This document shows, one piece after another, positions 56,046-64,000 of a stretch of DNA of 64,000 bases. The translations under genes were made by a program, and so were the position numbers. The stretch lies in the NCBI GenBank assembly GCA_002840505.1, contig PHBC01000002.1:392317-456316 (forward strand), read 5' to 3'. Positions within the stretch are counted from its first letter, which is position 1; each line of letters opens with the position of its first letter. Under the pieces are notes generated by a model that was given only the letters and a program-made list of their open reading frames with translations, was not told the origin of the DNA and searched no databases. This DNA is from Deltaproteobacteria bacterium HGW-Deltaproteobacteria-2 (lineage in GTDB: Bacteria; Desulfobacterota; Syntrophia; Syntrophales; Smithellaceae).

Positions 56046-56410
56046 AAACAAACATGATAATTATTTCTCTAGCATCTTTTTTCTTTTTATCTTTTGCAAC
56101 CGATGATGCTTTGGCTCTTCGCTGCGGCACAGGCCTTGTCACTGAAGGAGATTCAAAGTCTCAAGTACTGACAACCTGCGGCAAACCAACATCCAAAGAA
56201 AAATCCTGTGAAAACAGTCAGCAATACACAACTACAAATAATAATGGAAAAATAAAAAAAGTTAAAAAATGCGGCCAGAAACTGGAAACATGGTTCTATA
56301 ATTGCGGCGATAATGATTTTATTTATAAACTTATCTTTGATGATGGTAAAATAATAAATATAACTACCGAAAGTCGCGGCAGCGGTAAATCGGATTGCCA
56401 GGGGAAATGA
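56042..56410 (+). CDS. DUF2845-family exported protein
   Basis: The 122-residue protein has a signal peptide (ending ALA-LRC) followed by the DUF2845 pattern LRCGTGLVTEGDSKSQVLTTCGKP, several more cysteines (probably disulphides) and FIYKLIFDDGKIINI. Function is unknown. Such proteins resemble small periplasmic BamE-like folds. It overlaps the methyltransferase gene by four bases. Confidence 0.75.
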   Translation: MKTNMIIISLASFFFLSFATDDALALRCGTGLVTEGDSKSQVLTTCGKPTSKEKSCENSQQYTTTNNNGKIKKVKKCGQKLETWFYNCGDNDFIYKLIFDDGKIINITTESRGSGKSDCQGK

Positions 56411-56441
56411 TTTCTTTTGATATAATTAAGAATAATTAATA

Positions 56442-56481
56442 GGGAATTCTGGTGACATCCTACTAAAATTCCAGAATTCCC
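56442..56481. terminator. Hairpin between convergent genes
   Basis: GGGAATTCTGG and CCAGAATTCCC form a perfect 11-bp stem over an 18-base loop. It lies between the DUF2845 gene and the convergent enoyl-CoA hydratase-like gene. T-tracts are weak on both sides. Confidence 0.5.
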
Positions 56482-56517
56482 CAAGGCTTTTAAATAGCTC
56501 CATATTTAAAATAAATT

Positions 56518-57312
56518 TTACTTCACTTTCCAAACAGGTTTTCTCTTCTCCACAAAGGCTACAAAACCTTCCATAATATCCGGAGAACCAAGTATATTAT
56601 GCATTACCTGGTCTGTTAATGACATGGCGTCAGTCCGGTTCATATCTCTACTTTTCAGGAGAAGTTCTTTTACTGCCTTTATTGCAAGAGGGCTATTTTG
56701 ACAAATTCTCTCTGCCATTTCTGTTGCGGTCTGGAGGAGTTGATCAGAAGAAACTACACGATTGACCAGTCCAACTTCGTAAGCTCTCTGGGCGCCTATT
56801 CTATCACAGGTAATGAGCATTTCATGGGCAATTCCAGGAGGAACATAGTGTTGGAAAAGAGCGGTAAAGCTTGCCGGCATGCCCAATCTGGGCTCGGGTA
56901 TGCCAAATTGAGCGGCCTCAGCGGCAATTCTTATATCGCTTTCCAGAGCCAGCCACAAGCCTCCGCCGAGACAATGTCCATTGATGGCTGCAATAATGGG
57001 TTTCGAGACATTATAGTTTGCAGGAGATGCACGCCAGGCAGGAGCTTCTTTCATCCATGAGATCACTCTTGCCGGAGGTTTTCCGCCCAATAACGAAAGC
57101 ATTTCCACATCGGATGCGATATCAACCCCTGAACAAAAGGCCTTCCCTGCTCCCGTGAAGATACCAACCCACACGCTATCGTCATCTCTAAAATCTACCC
57201 ATATTTTTGACAACTCATTGATAAGTTCAGGACTAAGAGCATTGAACTTCTCAGGACGATTAAGGGTAATATAAGCAATCTTATCCTTCTTTTCATAGAG
57301 AACAAACGGCAT
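56518..57312 (-). CDS. Enoyl-CoA hydratase/isomerase-family protein
   Basis: The 264-residue crotonase-fold protein has the oxyanion-hole regions FTGAGKAFCSGVDIAS and INGHCLGGGLWLALESDIRIA, and the second catalytic region FGIPEPRLGMPASF. The first catalytic glutamate of true hydratases (in GGGCEL) is replaced (GGGLWL), while the Glu in IPEPRLG is kept. It may therefore be an isomerase, hydrolase or dehalogenase-like member instead of a classical hydratase. GGAGGTG gives a good ribosome-binding site. It stands alone. Confidence 0.8.
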   Translation of the reverse strand: MPFVLYEKKDKIAYITLNRPEKFNALSPELINELSKIWVDFRDDDSVWVGIFTGAGKAFCSGVDIASDVEMLSLLGGKPPARVISWMKEAPAWRASPANYNVSKPIIAAINGHCLGGGLWLALESDIRIAAEAAQFGIPEPRLGMPASFTALFQHYVPPGIAHEMLITCDRIGAQRAYEVGLVNRVVSSDQLLQTATEMAERICQNSPLAIKAVKELLLKSRDMNRTDAMSLTDQVMHNILGSPDIMEGFVAFVEKRKPVWKVK

Positions 57313-57679
57313 AGAACACCTCCTTGATGTTGACCTCGTATAGTTAGTATTCCTTGTTATAGCAGTCTACAACAGCCATTGTCATCAAAATAGCCTTGCC
57401 CTTTATATTAAGAGGTATTCTATCAGTCAAGCCTTTTTCTTAATATCCCTTCGACGCTCTCGACAATTGGATGCACAGAATTTATATGAATCTCTTGAAT
57501 CGTTCCCGCACTTATACTGGAGACGGTTACCGGAATATACCATCAATGTTTCTGATGATGATTTTCTTTTTAGTTCTTTCCCCTTGACATCCTTCGTCCG
57601 TAAGTTTATGCATAACTGGCGTTGTAATCACCTATAAGAACACTTCACGAAAATTGACGCAAAGTTCGCGGAGCAACAA
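57313..57679. other. Intergenic region with a possible promoter
   Basis: This divergent region holds no gene. TTGACA at 57,584-57,589 is followed 17 bases later by TATGCA, a moderate -10, pointing toward the HD-GYP gene at 57,680. Confidence 0.4.
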
Positions 57680-58531
57680 ATGCAGTGGAAAATCAACAAT
57701 CAGACCCATCTCTCTGGTTCTATATTTTGGGTTAGCTTGGGACTGAGCGCTATTTTCTGGGTCGTTGACTCTCTTCTCACGGTCCTTTCCACGAATTCAT
57801 CTTTTTTCCCCACGCTCATCGGCATTGAAACCAGAGGTTTTTGGCAGCGTTTGATTGTGTTGTGTTTTCTTTTTATTTTCGCTTCTCACGTTCAGTATAG
57901 TGCAAAAAAGCGACGTGAGGCGGAGGAGCAACTTCAAGAAACTCTTGAAAGTCTCAAGAAAGCTGTCGGCACCACTATTCAGGTCCTGGTGTCTGCTTTG
58001 GAATCAAGAGATCCCTATACGGCCGGTCACCAGACCCGATCTGCGGATCTGGCCCGCGCTATCGCTACGGAGATGGGATTAGATCAGGATAAAATCGATG
58101 GAATCTACATGGCAGGTATTGTTCATGACATTGGGAAAATAGCGATTCCTGCGGAGATATTGATCAAACCTACCAAACTGACCAACATCGAATTCTCCCT
58201 GATTAAACAACACTCCCGAAGTGGATATGAAATGTTAAAAGATGTTGAATCTCCCTGGTCTCTGGCGGAAATTGTCTATCAGCACCATGAGCGGATGGAC
58301 GGCTCCGGCTACCCAAGAAATCTGAAAGGGGATGAAATTATCATGGAAGCCCGCATTTTATCCGTGGCAGATGTAGTGGAGGCCATGGCTTCGCATCGTC
58401 CCTATCGTGCGGCTTTGGGTATTGAGGCCGCCATTGCAGAGATCGAGAAAAATAAAGGAATTCTTTATGATGACGCTGTTGCCAAAGCCTGCCTGAAATT
58501 ATTTCGTGAGAAAGGCTATCAACTTGCGTAA
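57680..58531 (+). CDS. Membrane-bound HD-GYP phosphodiesterase
   Basis: The 283-residue protein has two N-terminal membrane helices (about 14-36 and 55-75), a short coiled coil (EAEEQLQETLESLKKAV) and an HD-GYP domain: DPYTAGHQTRSADLARAIA, HDIGKIAIP, HHERMDGSGYP and ADVVEAMASHRPYR. It closely resembles the HD-GYP part of the response regulator ending at 49,546, so the two are paralogues. It probably degrades c-di-GMP at the membrane. GGAG lies six bases before the ATG. Confidence 0.9.
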   Translation: MQWKINNQTHLSGSIFWVSLGLSAIFWVVDSLLTVLSTNSSFFPTLIGIETRGFWQRLIVLCFLFIFASHVQYSAKKRREAEEQLQETLESLKKAVGTTIQVLVSALESRDPYTAGHQTRSADLARAIATEMGLDQDKIDGIYMAGIVHDIGKIAIPAEILIKPTKLTNIEFSLIKQHSRSGYEMLKDVESPWSLAEIVYQHHERMDGSGYPRNLKGDEIIMEARILSVADVVEAMASHRPYRAALGIEAAIAEIEKNKGILYDDAVAKACLKLFREKGYQLA

Positions 58532-58594
58532 GTTTATAGCAACCAGTTAAACCTTAATAATAACGCATTAAATTTCACTTTTATATTTTACTTT

Positions 58595-59092
58595 TTATTC
58601 TTGCCGTAATTTTTGCGTTCTGGCGATGTATTCATCAATTATTGATAATATATTACTAGGATTGGAATATTTTTTAACAGCTTTCTGTTTTTTTACTTGT
58701 TGCATCATGCCATACAGATCAGACATTTCGTATACAACTTTTAAATATTGTTGTTTTTCCAGCATATCGCATACTTGAATTTGATGATCATCAATGTGCT
58801 CTTGATACTTTACCAATCTAGGCACGGCAATAACTTTTTTACCCAGTTTAAGTGCGGCAACAAGCGCACCGGTGCCACCATGAGAAATGATCAAATCAGC
58901 ATCAATTTGTTTTCGACGAAAATCATCCGGTGACATATAACGAACATACTGATAGTGTGTCGGTATATAATTAGATTGTCCGATTTGGGCAAATACTTCT
59001 TCATCAATTTTATTTTCTTTAAGGAGGTTATCTATTTCTTTCAGTAGTCGATCAAACTGATATTCTCTGGAACCAACACATAAAAATATCAA
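58595..59092 (-). CDS. Alg13/PssE-like glycosyltransferase subunit
   Basis: The 165-residue protein matches the C-terminal half of GT28 transferases. It has FLCVGSREYQFDRLLKEID, then YMSPDDFRRKQIDADLIISHGGTGALVAALKLGK, the sugar-nucleotide-binding region, and VPRLVKYQEHIDDHQIQ. In Alg13/Alg14 and PssE/PssD pairs this subunit binds the nucleotide sugar. TTG is the probable start, overlapping the partner's stop codon (TTGA). Confidence 0.82.
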   Translation of the reverse strand: MIFLCVGSREYQFDRLLKEIDNLLKENKIDEEVFAQIGQSNYIPTHYQYVRYMSPDDFRRKQIDADLIISHGGTGALVAALKLGKKVIAVPRLVKYQEHIDDHQIQVCDMLEKQQYLKVVYEMSDLYGMMQQVKKQKAVKKYSNPSNILSIIDEYIARTQKLRQE

Positions 59093-59547
59093 TAGATACT
59101 ACCTCCATAAATTGCATTGGGATAAACACTTCTTAGCTCCTCCCACTGAATGATGAACAAATCAGCTTTTTTATACATTATTTTACCCGTTCTTGTTCCA
59201 TCACTTATCCGTGCGAATGTCTCTATATAGATTAATTTTTTGCGGAATATTTTTGCTAAATAGGCCATGGGGAACGCAACCATTGTTCCCGTGGAAATAA
59301 TATAATCGGGGCGAAATTTTGCAAAAACAATAAAAGACTTGCACAGGTTATAAGTCATTTTGAAGGGGGAAAAGACATCTTTCAGTCCGGTTTGCAGCAA
59401 ATAGTAATCGGCACTAGCTTTATAAACTGTTTTTTCCGTAATCCAAATCGAAGTATATTTGTCAGCCAGTGGTCTTAACATTTTGAGTTGTTCGTAGTGA
59501 CCACCGGATGAAGAGATAAAACAAATTTTCGTATTCTTATTTTTCAT
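59089..59547 (-). CDS. Alg14/PssD-like glycosyltransferase subunit
   Basis: The protein of about 152 residues begins ICFISSSGGHYEQLKMLRPLADKY and continues with PDYIISTGTMVAFPMAYLAKIF and KLIYIETFARI, the Alg14/PssD signature. It forms the membrane-associated, acceptor-binding half of a two-subunit GlcNAc-type or glucuronosyl transferase for polysaccharide or lipid-linked sugars. ATG 59,547 is used; an upstream TTG adds three residues. Neither start has a clear Shine-Dalgarno sequence. Confidence 0.82.
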   Translation of the reverse strand: MKNKNTKICFISSSGGHYEQLKMLRPLADKYTSIWITEKTVYKASADYYLLQTGLKDVFSPFKMTYNLCKSFIVFAKFRPDYIISTGTMVAFPMAYLAKIFRKKLIYIETFARISDGTRTGKIMYKKADLFIIQWEELRSVYPNAIYGGSIY

Positions 59548-59660
59548 TATTTTCAATGTCTAATGTTGACTGAACACTTCTTCCTGTAATATTTTTTATT
59601 TTTTCATAATTCATACGACATTTCAATCCCGCGATTTATTATCGGTAATCGGACATATAA

Positions 59661-62600
59661 CTAGTGTCCGAGAATGACTTCTCCTGTATCCGTTATGATC
59701 TTTCCCGGCAGCTGAAAAATCCGCCGGAATATATTAAGAGTGCCTTTACCGATGGACTTTGCATTTATAGGTTTCACATTCGGATCATCCCATGCTCCAT
59801 CTATTTTAAAATTTACAGTGATTAATTTTCCTTTTTCGTCGGTAATAATCCATCCCGCAATGGGAATTTTCGACGCAATGAAATCAAGTGTCTGCAGAGG
59901 ATGAATACCGACGATAAGATCAAGTTTCTTTTTCAGATAATCAATTCTACCCGCCCCTGAGATTTGAATCGTATCACTGTCAATAAAGAAATCTTCTGAA
60001 GATATAACACCATCTTTAAGCAAAATATTGGAAGTTATCTTATTATAAGTCATTCCTTCTGTTGTCATGTCCGGAAGTTTAAGTTTCACGAATTGAAGAA
60101 CGTTAAAAAGAGAGAATGTTTTGGAAAGGACGGAAAACTTTTTCAGAACTCCCTTTTCCGCCCGAACCTTAAATGTTCCCGCCGCTGTTTTTTTGAGATC
60201 GTCGGCATTGCGGCCGAAGGCGGATACATCACCGGTGAGCGTCAACCTGCCGCTAACCGTGCGGTTGCCGATTTCCAGATAACTCTGAAGCTTTTCCAGT
60301 GACATCTTGTTGATGGAAATATTTGCATCGTAGCGGTTCTGACCGCTGGGACGTATGGCAACCTTTCCTTTGGCCTGGAATTTACCTTCAAAGGCGATGG
60401 CCTCCAGTGCTTCAATATCGATGATGCCTTGTGAAAATTTCAATCCGGCGTTGAGTTTTTTAAAATCAATATCGCCGAATTTACCGGCATCCAACCGCAA
60501 GGTCGCGTTCAATTCCATAGCGGACGAAGTGTTGCCTTCTTTTTTCGGATATGACAGAGAAATAAGGCGGGATAAATCATCTGAACCGACATAAGGGGAA
60601 TTCAGCGTTAACGTGACTCTCGGCAAAGCTAAATCAGTGATATCGCCCGCCAGGTTAAATCCGGATTGCCCCAACTTAAAGGATAGATTGTCAATATGAA
60701 TCAATTTGTCATCAATGGCCATTTGCCCTTTTACGTCACGGAGATTTACTTCACCTTCCGTGCTCTGCAATCCCAGATCCTTCGTTTTAAGCAAGCGTGT
60801 AAAGAAATTACACATTACCCTGGGATTACGGAAATCATCTATTCTGAATTGCCCTTGAATATCGCTTTCTCCGATCCGTGCTTTAAACAGCGACGTCTCC
60901 ATTGTGTTTCCTTTAAAAAAGGCATTGCCCGTTAAATCTCGCAGAGGTTTTATATTCATCGAAGGTTTGAGCGAAACATTAGCCAGAGACGCGATACCCT
61001 TCCATTGAATAGAAGCGGGATCGTCTAAATCACCCCGGCCGGCCAAAGCCAGCGAACAACTTCCCGCCAGATTATATTTACGCAGCACCGGTAGAATCGC
61101 AGCAGCTTCGCGAACATCAAAAATCTTGGACTTAATATTAAAAGACACGGGTATTCCCCCCGCAAAGCGAACCATCATGGAGCCGGTTATGTTAGCCGGC
61201 GGCAAATCATAATTGAAGGAAGAAAAGTTGAGGGCATCTTCATTGATAATGATTTCCGCCGCAAGCCGGTTTTTTCTTGCCCTTGTTTTTTCCATTACAT
61301 CCGGATACGTGTAAGCAGTGCCGGTTAAATCCCATTGAGCGTTGATATGATAATCCACATCCGTGCCTTTTCCGGAAAGAATAAGCGTTGAAGGTCCTTT
61401 GAAATTCAGATTACGAAATTTTTCTTTTCCTAAAAGCCACAGGACCTCATCGCGAGTTGGTTGAATTTTCATTTCAGCGGTATAGATAGTCGGATGAGGC
61501 AGAGCAAAATCAGAAATACTCCCTTCCATTGTCAAGGGTGAAAGGCCGAAACGTCCCTTCATATTGTTCAGTGAAAACTGCCGCTTTTTCAACTCCAATA
61601 TGCCGCTGATATCGTGAAATACAGGCGCTGTTTGATGCGCTTCAAAAACACCTTTGTTTACTTCAGCCTCAATGGAAAGCACATCAACACTTTCTTTTTT
61701 ATTCATATGGGCAATCTGACTCAACCTGCCATTGAGTTTCCCTTCAATGAGCCGGAAAGCACCATCCTTGACGTGCTTATCAATGAAATTTCCCACACCT
61801 TTGTGAATGATTCCCCAGGGAATATAAGATCTGATTTCTTTCAAGTCAAAAGTCTTAGTTACGGCGGACGCTTTCAAGAGCGGATCTTTCTTATTTAAAT
61901 CATCGATTTCCAGATTTCCTTTAGCTTCAAAATTATCTATCGCTACACGTGACACGTCCAGATTCAGACTATCGGTATCGCGTTTCAAAGCGTAATCCAG
62001 TTGAATCATCCGCGGCTGAAGAATAGTCCTGAACACTACAGGATAATCAAGCAGGGCTTTTTTCACCTGAATTGTCCCTTTCGATTTGAAATCGGAAAAT
62101 CTCCCTGAAAATTTAATATCCGCGTTTACATATCCGGCCATTTTTTCAAATGGTGAGTATTTTTTCAAATATGCGCCATAATGTTTTATATCCGCTCCTT
62201 TTATATGTACGGAAGCTCTCACTTTACTTTCATAAAACGGCTCTTCTAAAGGAGCAGGACGGTAGAAACCATCCAGCGTCAGTTCCGCCTTATTTTTATC
62301 CTCGATGACAGAAGTCTTGATTTTGAAATGAGATATCTTTGTCCAAAAAGTCGAATCAATCCGGCACTGAAAATTTCCCAGTGAAGTTAAAAGACCTTTC
62401 TCGCTTGCGGACTCATCTAAAAAAGTCATCGATCCCTTTTCAATAATGAAGTTACGAAACTTCGGAGCATTCTCATCTTCTTTCTTCTCCAGAAGATCGG
62501 CTATATTCAGTACGCCCGTCTTATCTCTCTTTAACGCAATGCGGGGCTCGCTTAAAATTATCTCTCTGAAAACAACACGATTTATCAAAAGAGGAAATAC

Positions 62601-62900
62601 TTTCACCTTTAGTGAAGCGTTTTTGACATTTAGGAAATCCAACGAGCTACCTTTTTCTTTAACCACCAGATTGGTAAATTGGAGAAAAAGTCCATCGCTC
62701 AAGGACAGAGATGCTTTTCCGGTTTCGTAGGTGATATTGCGATTCAATTTTTTTACCACGGCTTGCATAATGGATTCTTTGTAGGAATCGAGACGAGATA
62801 GCTTATATGAAGCATAAAACCACGCGGACGCGAAAAACGCTGTAAGCGTAATCGCTGATAAAAGGACTATGATAACTATAGTTCTTCTTTTAATGGCCAA
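59661..62900 (-). CDS. AsmA-family large envelope protein
   Basis: The 1079-residue protein has one N-terminal membrane helix (about 8-30) and a long periplasmic part with repeated beta-rich segments. AsmA features include the N-terminal segment ITYETGKASLSLSDGLFLQF, repeated units of the type 'IDNFEAKGNLEIDD', and the C-terminal AsmA_2 region GAGRIDYLKKKLDLIVGIHPLQTLDFIASKIPIAGWIITDEKG. AsmA-like proteins (YhdP, TamB relatives) are thought to bridge the periplasm for phospholipid transport to the outer membrane. The start codon is TTG, nine bases after AAGG. It ends 104 bases upstream of an Alg13/Alg14 pair on the same strand. Confidence 0.85.
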   Translation of the reverse strand: MAIKRRTIVIIVLLSAITLTAFFASAWFYASYKLSRLDSYKESIMQAVVKKLNRNITYETGKASLSLSDGLFLQFTNLVVKEKGSSLDFLNVKNASLKVKVFPLLINRVVFREIILSEPRIALKRDKTGVLNIADLLEKKEDENAPKFRNFIIEKGSMTFLDESASEKGLLTSLGNFQCRIDSTFWTKISHFKIKTSVIEDKNKAELTLDGFYRPAPLEEPFYESKVRASVHIKGADIKHYGAYLKKYSPFEKMAGYVNADIKFSGRFSDFKSKGTIQVKKALLDYPVVFRTILQPRMIQLDYALKRDTDSLNLDVSRVAIDNFEAKGNLEIDDLNKKDPLLKASAVTKTFDLKEIRSYIPWGIIHKGVGNFIDKHVKDGAFRLIEGKLNGRLSQIAHMNKKESVDVLSIEAEVNKGVFEAHQTAPVFHDISGILELKKRQFSLNNMKGRFGLSPLTMEGSISDFALPHPTIYTAEMKIQPTRDEVLWLLGKEKFRNLNFKGPSTLILSGKGTDVDYHINAQWDLTGTAYTYPDVMEKTRARKNRLAAEIIINEDALNFSSFNYDLPPANITGSMMVRFAGGIPVSFNIKSKIFDVREAAAILPVLRKYNLAGSCSLALAGRGDLDDPASIQWKGIASLANVSLKPSMNIKPLRDLTGNAFFKGNTMETSLFKARIGESDIQGQFRIDDFRNPRVMCNFFTRLLKTKDLGLQSTEGEVNLRDVKGQMAIDDKLIHIDNLSFKLGQSGFNLAGDITDLALPRVTLTLNSPYVGSDDLSRLISLSYPKKEGNTSSAMELNATLRLDAGKFGDIDFKKLNAGLKFSQGIIDIEALEAIAFEGKFQAKGKVAIRPSGQNRYDANISINKMSLEKLQSYLEIGNRTVSGRLTLTGDVSAFGRNADDLKKTAAGTFKVRAEKGVLKKFSVLSKTFSLFNVLQFVKLKLPDMTTEGMTYNKITSNILLKDGVISSEDFFIDSDTIQISGAGRIDYLKKKLDLIVGIHPLQTLDFIASKIPIAGWIITDEKGKLITVNFKIDGAWDDPNVKPINAKSIGKGTLNIFRRIFQLPGKIITDTGEVILGH

Positions 62901-63189
62901 TTAAAGTAACCTTTTTCATGGATAGATTCATACGATTATTTTAATAATGAAATCTCGCCAATGTTATGCAAAAATTTATAGATTAACTAATGCAAATAGA
63001 TTTTAGCACTGACAATACAAGAGTCAAGCTCAATAACCAATCATCAAGACAACAGTACAAAAATCAGCAAAGTTACTTCAAATCTTTAATTAATATTATA
63101 TTGACATACCTACGCATAATTTCTATATTCTTAAAGCAACGCAAATATTTTTTTATTGCTGGATTATATTTCGATCAAATGCCGGAGCA
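62901..63189. other. AT-rich divergent intergenic region
   Basis: It lies between the AsmA gene and the PilZ gene and presumably holds both promoters. No confident -35/-10 pair or RNA gene is seen. Confidence 0.4.
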
Positions 63190-63543
63190 ATGATTGTGAA
63201 AAACACTGAAAAACGCCAGTCGTTAAGGCGCAAAGGCAAATTCCCCGTTGTGCTTGAAAACAGCAAAGGAATTACCCGCGATTTCAGCAACTCGGGAATT
63301 TTTTTCGAAACGGACAAATCCTTCACTCCCGGCCAAGCCATAGATTTCACGATCGTGATGGAATATGTCGATCCGGACAGGCCTGTTCACTTAAAGTGTC
63401 GAGGAGCGATTGTCAGGGTCGAAGACAAAGGAAACAAATTGGGTATCGCAGCAACCATAAATTCCTATTCCTTTGACAGGTCAAATTCCACCGATGCAAA
63501 GCAGGTAAAGAAAAAAACGAGAATCAATGCTAAGAAATGTTAG
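63190..63543 (+). CDS. PilZ-domain protein (c-di-GMP receptor)
   Basis: The protein of about 117 residues carries both c-di-GMP-binding elements of PilZ domains: the RxxxR-type motif in EKRQSLRRKGKFPV and D-x-S-x-x-G in DFSNSGIFFE. The C-terminus is basic. ATG 63,190 is only two bases after GGAG, whereas GTG 63,196 is eight bases after it, so GTG may be the real start. It is the only visible c-di-GMP effector; the two HD-GYP proteins would control its ligand. Confidence 0.85.
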   Translation: MIVKNTEKRQSLRRKGKFPVVLENSKGITRDFSNSGIFFETDKSFTPGQAIDFTIVMEYVDPDRPVHLKCRGAIVRVEDKGNKLGIAATINSYSFDRSNSTDAKQVKKKTRINAKKC

Positions 63544-63884
63544 TGAGCCATTTATCCTAAACTAAAATAATCTTTTTTTATTTAATTATTAATTTTGATA
63601 TTTACCATGTCATGCCAGGTTATAGCTAACAGTAGTCGACCTCTTGAAGATAGACTACCGAGACGTAATTGTTGCCGGTGAATATGAGGGTCCGATATTG
63701 AATCCTCTCAGGGTAAGAGATCTTACTAAACCTTTTTTTAATAAAAACGACTAAATTCTCGCCGCAGGGTAAAAGTCCGTAGCCGGTCAATCCCCGCATT
63801 TGAACACCTTCTTCGATTCAATGATCATTAATTCTGTCGAATGTAAATTGCCGAACTTATGCAGGCTTAAACAATTATAGAGCT
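63544..63884. other. Intergenic region, no gene recognised
   Basis: AT-rich DNA with a short open stretch (about 63,665-63,750) that has no start codon or ribosome-binding site, possibly old gene debris. GTAAGA...TCTTAC forms a weak hairpin near 63,713-63,726, followed by a T-tract. Confidence 0.35.
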
Positions 63885-63919
63885 AAAAAAGGCGTTTCGC
63901 TAACTATACGAAACGCCTT
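63885..63919 (-). terminator. Terminator of tRNA-Lys
   Basis: AAGGCGTTTCG and CGAAACGCCTT form a perfect 11-bp stem. Read on the minus strand it runs into TTTTTT. It lies seven bases past the tRNA CCA end. Confidence 0.88.
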
Positions 63920-63925
63920 AATATT

Positions 63926-64000
63926 TGGTGAGCCCTGTCGGAATCGAACCGACAACCTAATGATTAAGAGTCATTTGCTCTGCCAGTTGAGCTAAGGGCC
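63926..64000 (-). tRNA. tRNA-Lys (CTT), first base outside the window
   Basis: The cloverleaf folds with anticodon CTT in the stem ATGA/TCAT, T-arm GTCGG-TTCGATT-CCGAC and encoded CCA. The acceptor strand GGCCCT (six bases visible) pairs with AGGGCT. Only the first base is cut off by the window edge. Confidence 0.93.

Noticed and set aside
1..64000. CRISPR arrays, prophage genes, insertion sequences, rRNA genes
   Set aside because: No regularly spaced direct repeats, Cas, phage structural or transposase genes, or rRNA sequences were seen in the window.

Overview
The window reads as chromosome of an anaerobic deltaproteobacterium (Desulfobacterota). A syntroph of the Syntrophus/Smithella type is an inference. 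It rests on a HydB/HydC-like NADH module next to the [FeFe]-hydrogenase maturase HydE, a glycyl radical enzyme, an OFA-family carboxylate transporter, several radical SAM proteins, and c-di-GMP signalling (two HD-GYP proteins, one PilZ protein). No rRNA or ribosomal protein gene is present to fix the taxonomy. Start codons often deviate from ATG: TTG or GTG was chosen for cpaF, tig, clpX, two DRTGG genes, the alg13-like gene and the AsmA gene, mostly because a Shine-Dalgarno sequence sits at the right distance.

Positions 1-13,300 (minus strand) are a Tad/Flp type IVc pilus locus. From promoter to end it runs flp pilin, prepilin peptidase, cpaB, cpaC, a small lipoprotein, tadE, a tadG-like gene, cpaE/tadZ, cpaF/tadA, tadB, tadC, then two TPR lipoprotein genes and the start of another lipoprotein gene. 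Palindromic repeat modules interrupt it twice. One set surrounds a DUF559 endonuclease-like gene and includes what looks like an internally deleted copy of that gene. Positions 13,400-21,000 carry four polytopic, GT-C-like membrane proteins and an outer-membrane barrel protein.

Positions 21,100-27,250 hold tRNA-Asp, tRNA-Val, lon, clpX, clpP, tig and tRNA-Leu on the minus strand: the classical trigger factor/ClpXP/Lon cluster. A tRNA-Pro-like sequence with no matching 5' acceptor strand follows at 27,459-27,535.

Positions 27,780-35,340 are a plus-strand block with three DRTGG-domain proteins, two HATPase proteins, a PHP-domain protein, a NuoE/HydC-like subunit, a [2Fe-2S] protein and a 1018-residue NuoF-GltD fusion. 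The order resembles the [FeFe]-hydrogenase operons of Thermotoga and Clostridia, but no catalytic HydA gene follows. Next (35,780-42,150) come a FadR/GntR regulator with a palindromic operator, a protein joining a radical SAM activase to a complete glycyl radical enzyme in one chain, an exported SRPBCC protein, and HydE.

The rest contains a radical SAM protein; an OFA transporter; a barrel/histidine kinase/response regulator/HD-GYP operon behind a consensus promoter; a compact AddAB-type helicase-nuclease pair; a methyltransferase with a DUF2845 protein; an enoyl-CoA hydratase-family protein; a second HD-GYP protein; an Alg13/Alg14-like glycosyltransferase pair; an AsmA-type giant; a PilZ protein; and tRNA-Lys at the right edge. 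The observations most worth following up are the activase-glycyl radical enzyme fusion, the HydA-less bifurcation-like module with its signalling genes, and the DUF559 repeat unit with its deletion derivative.
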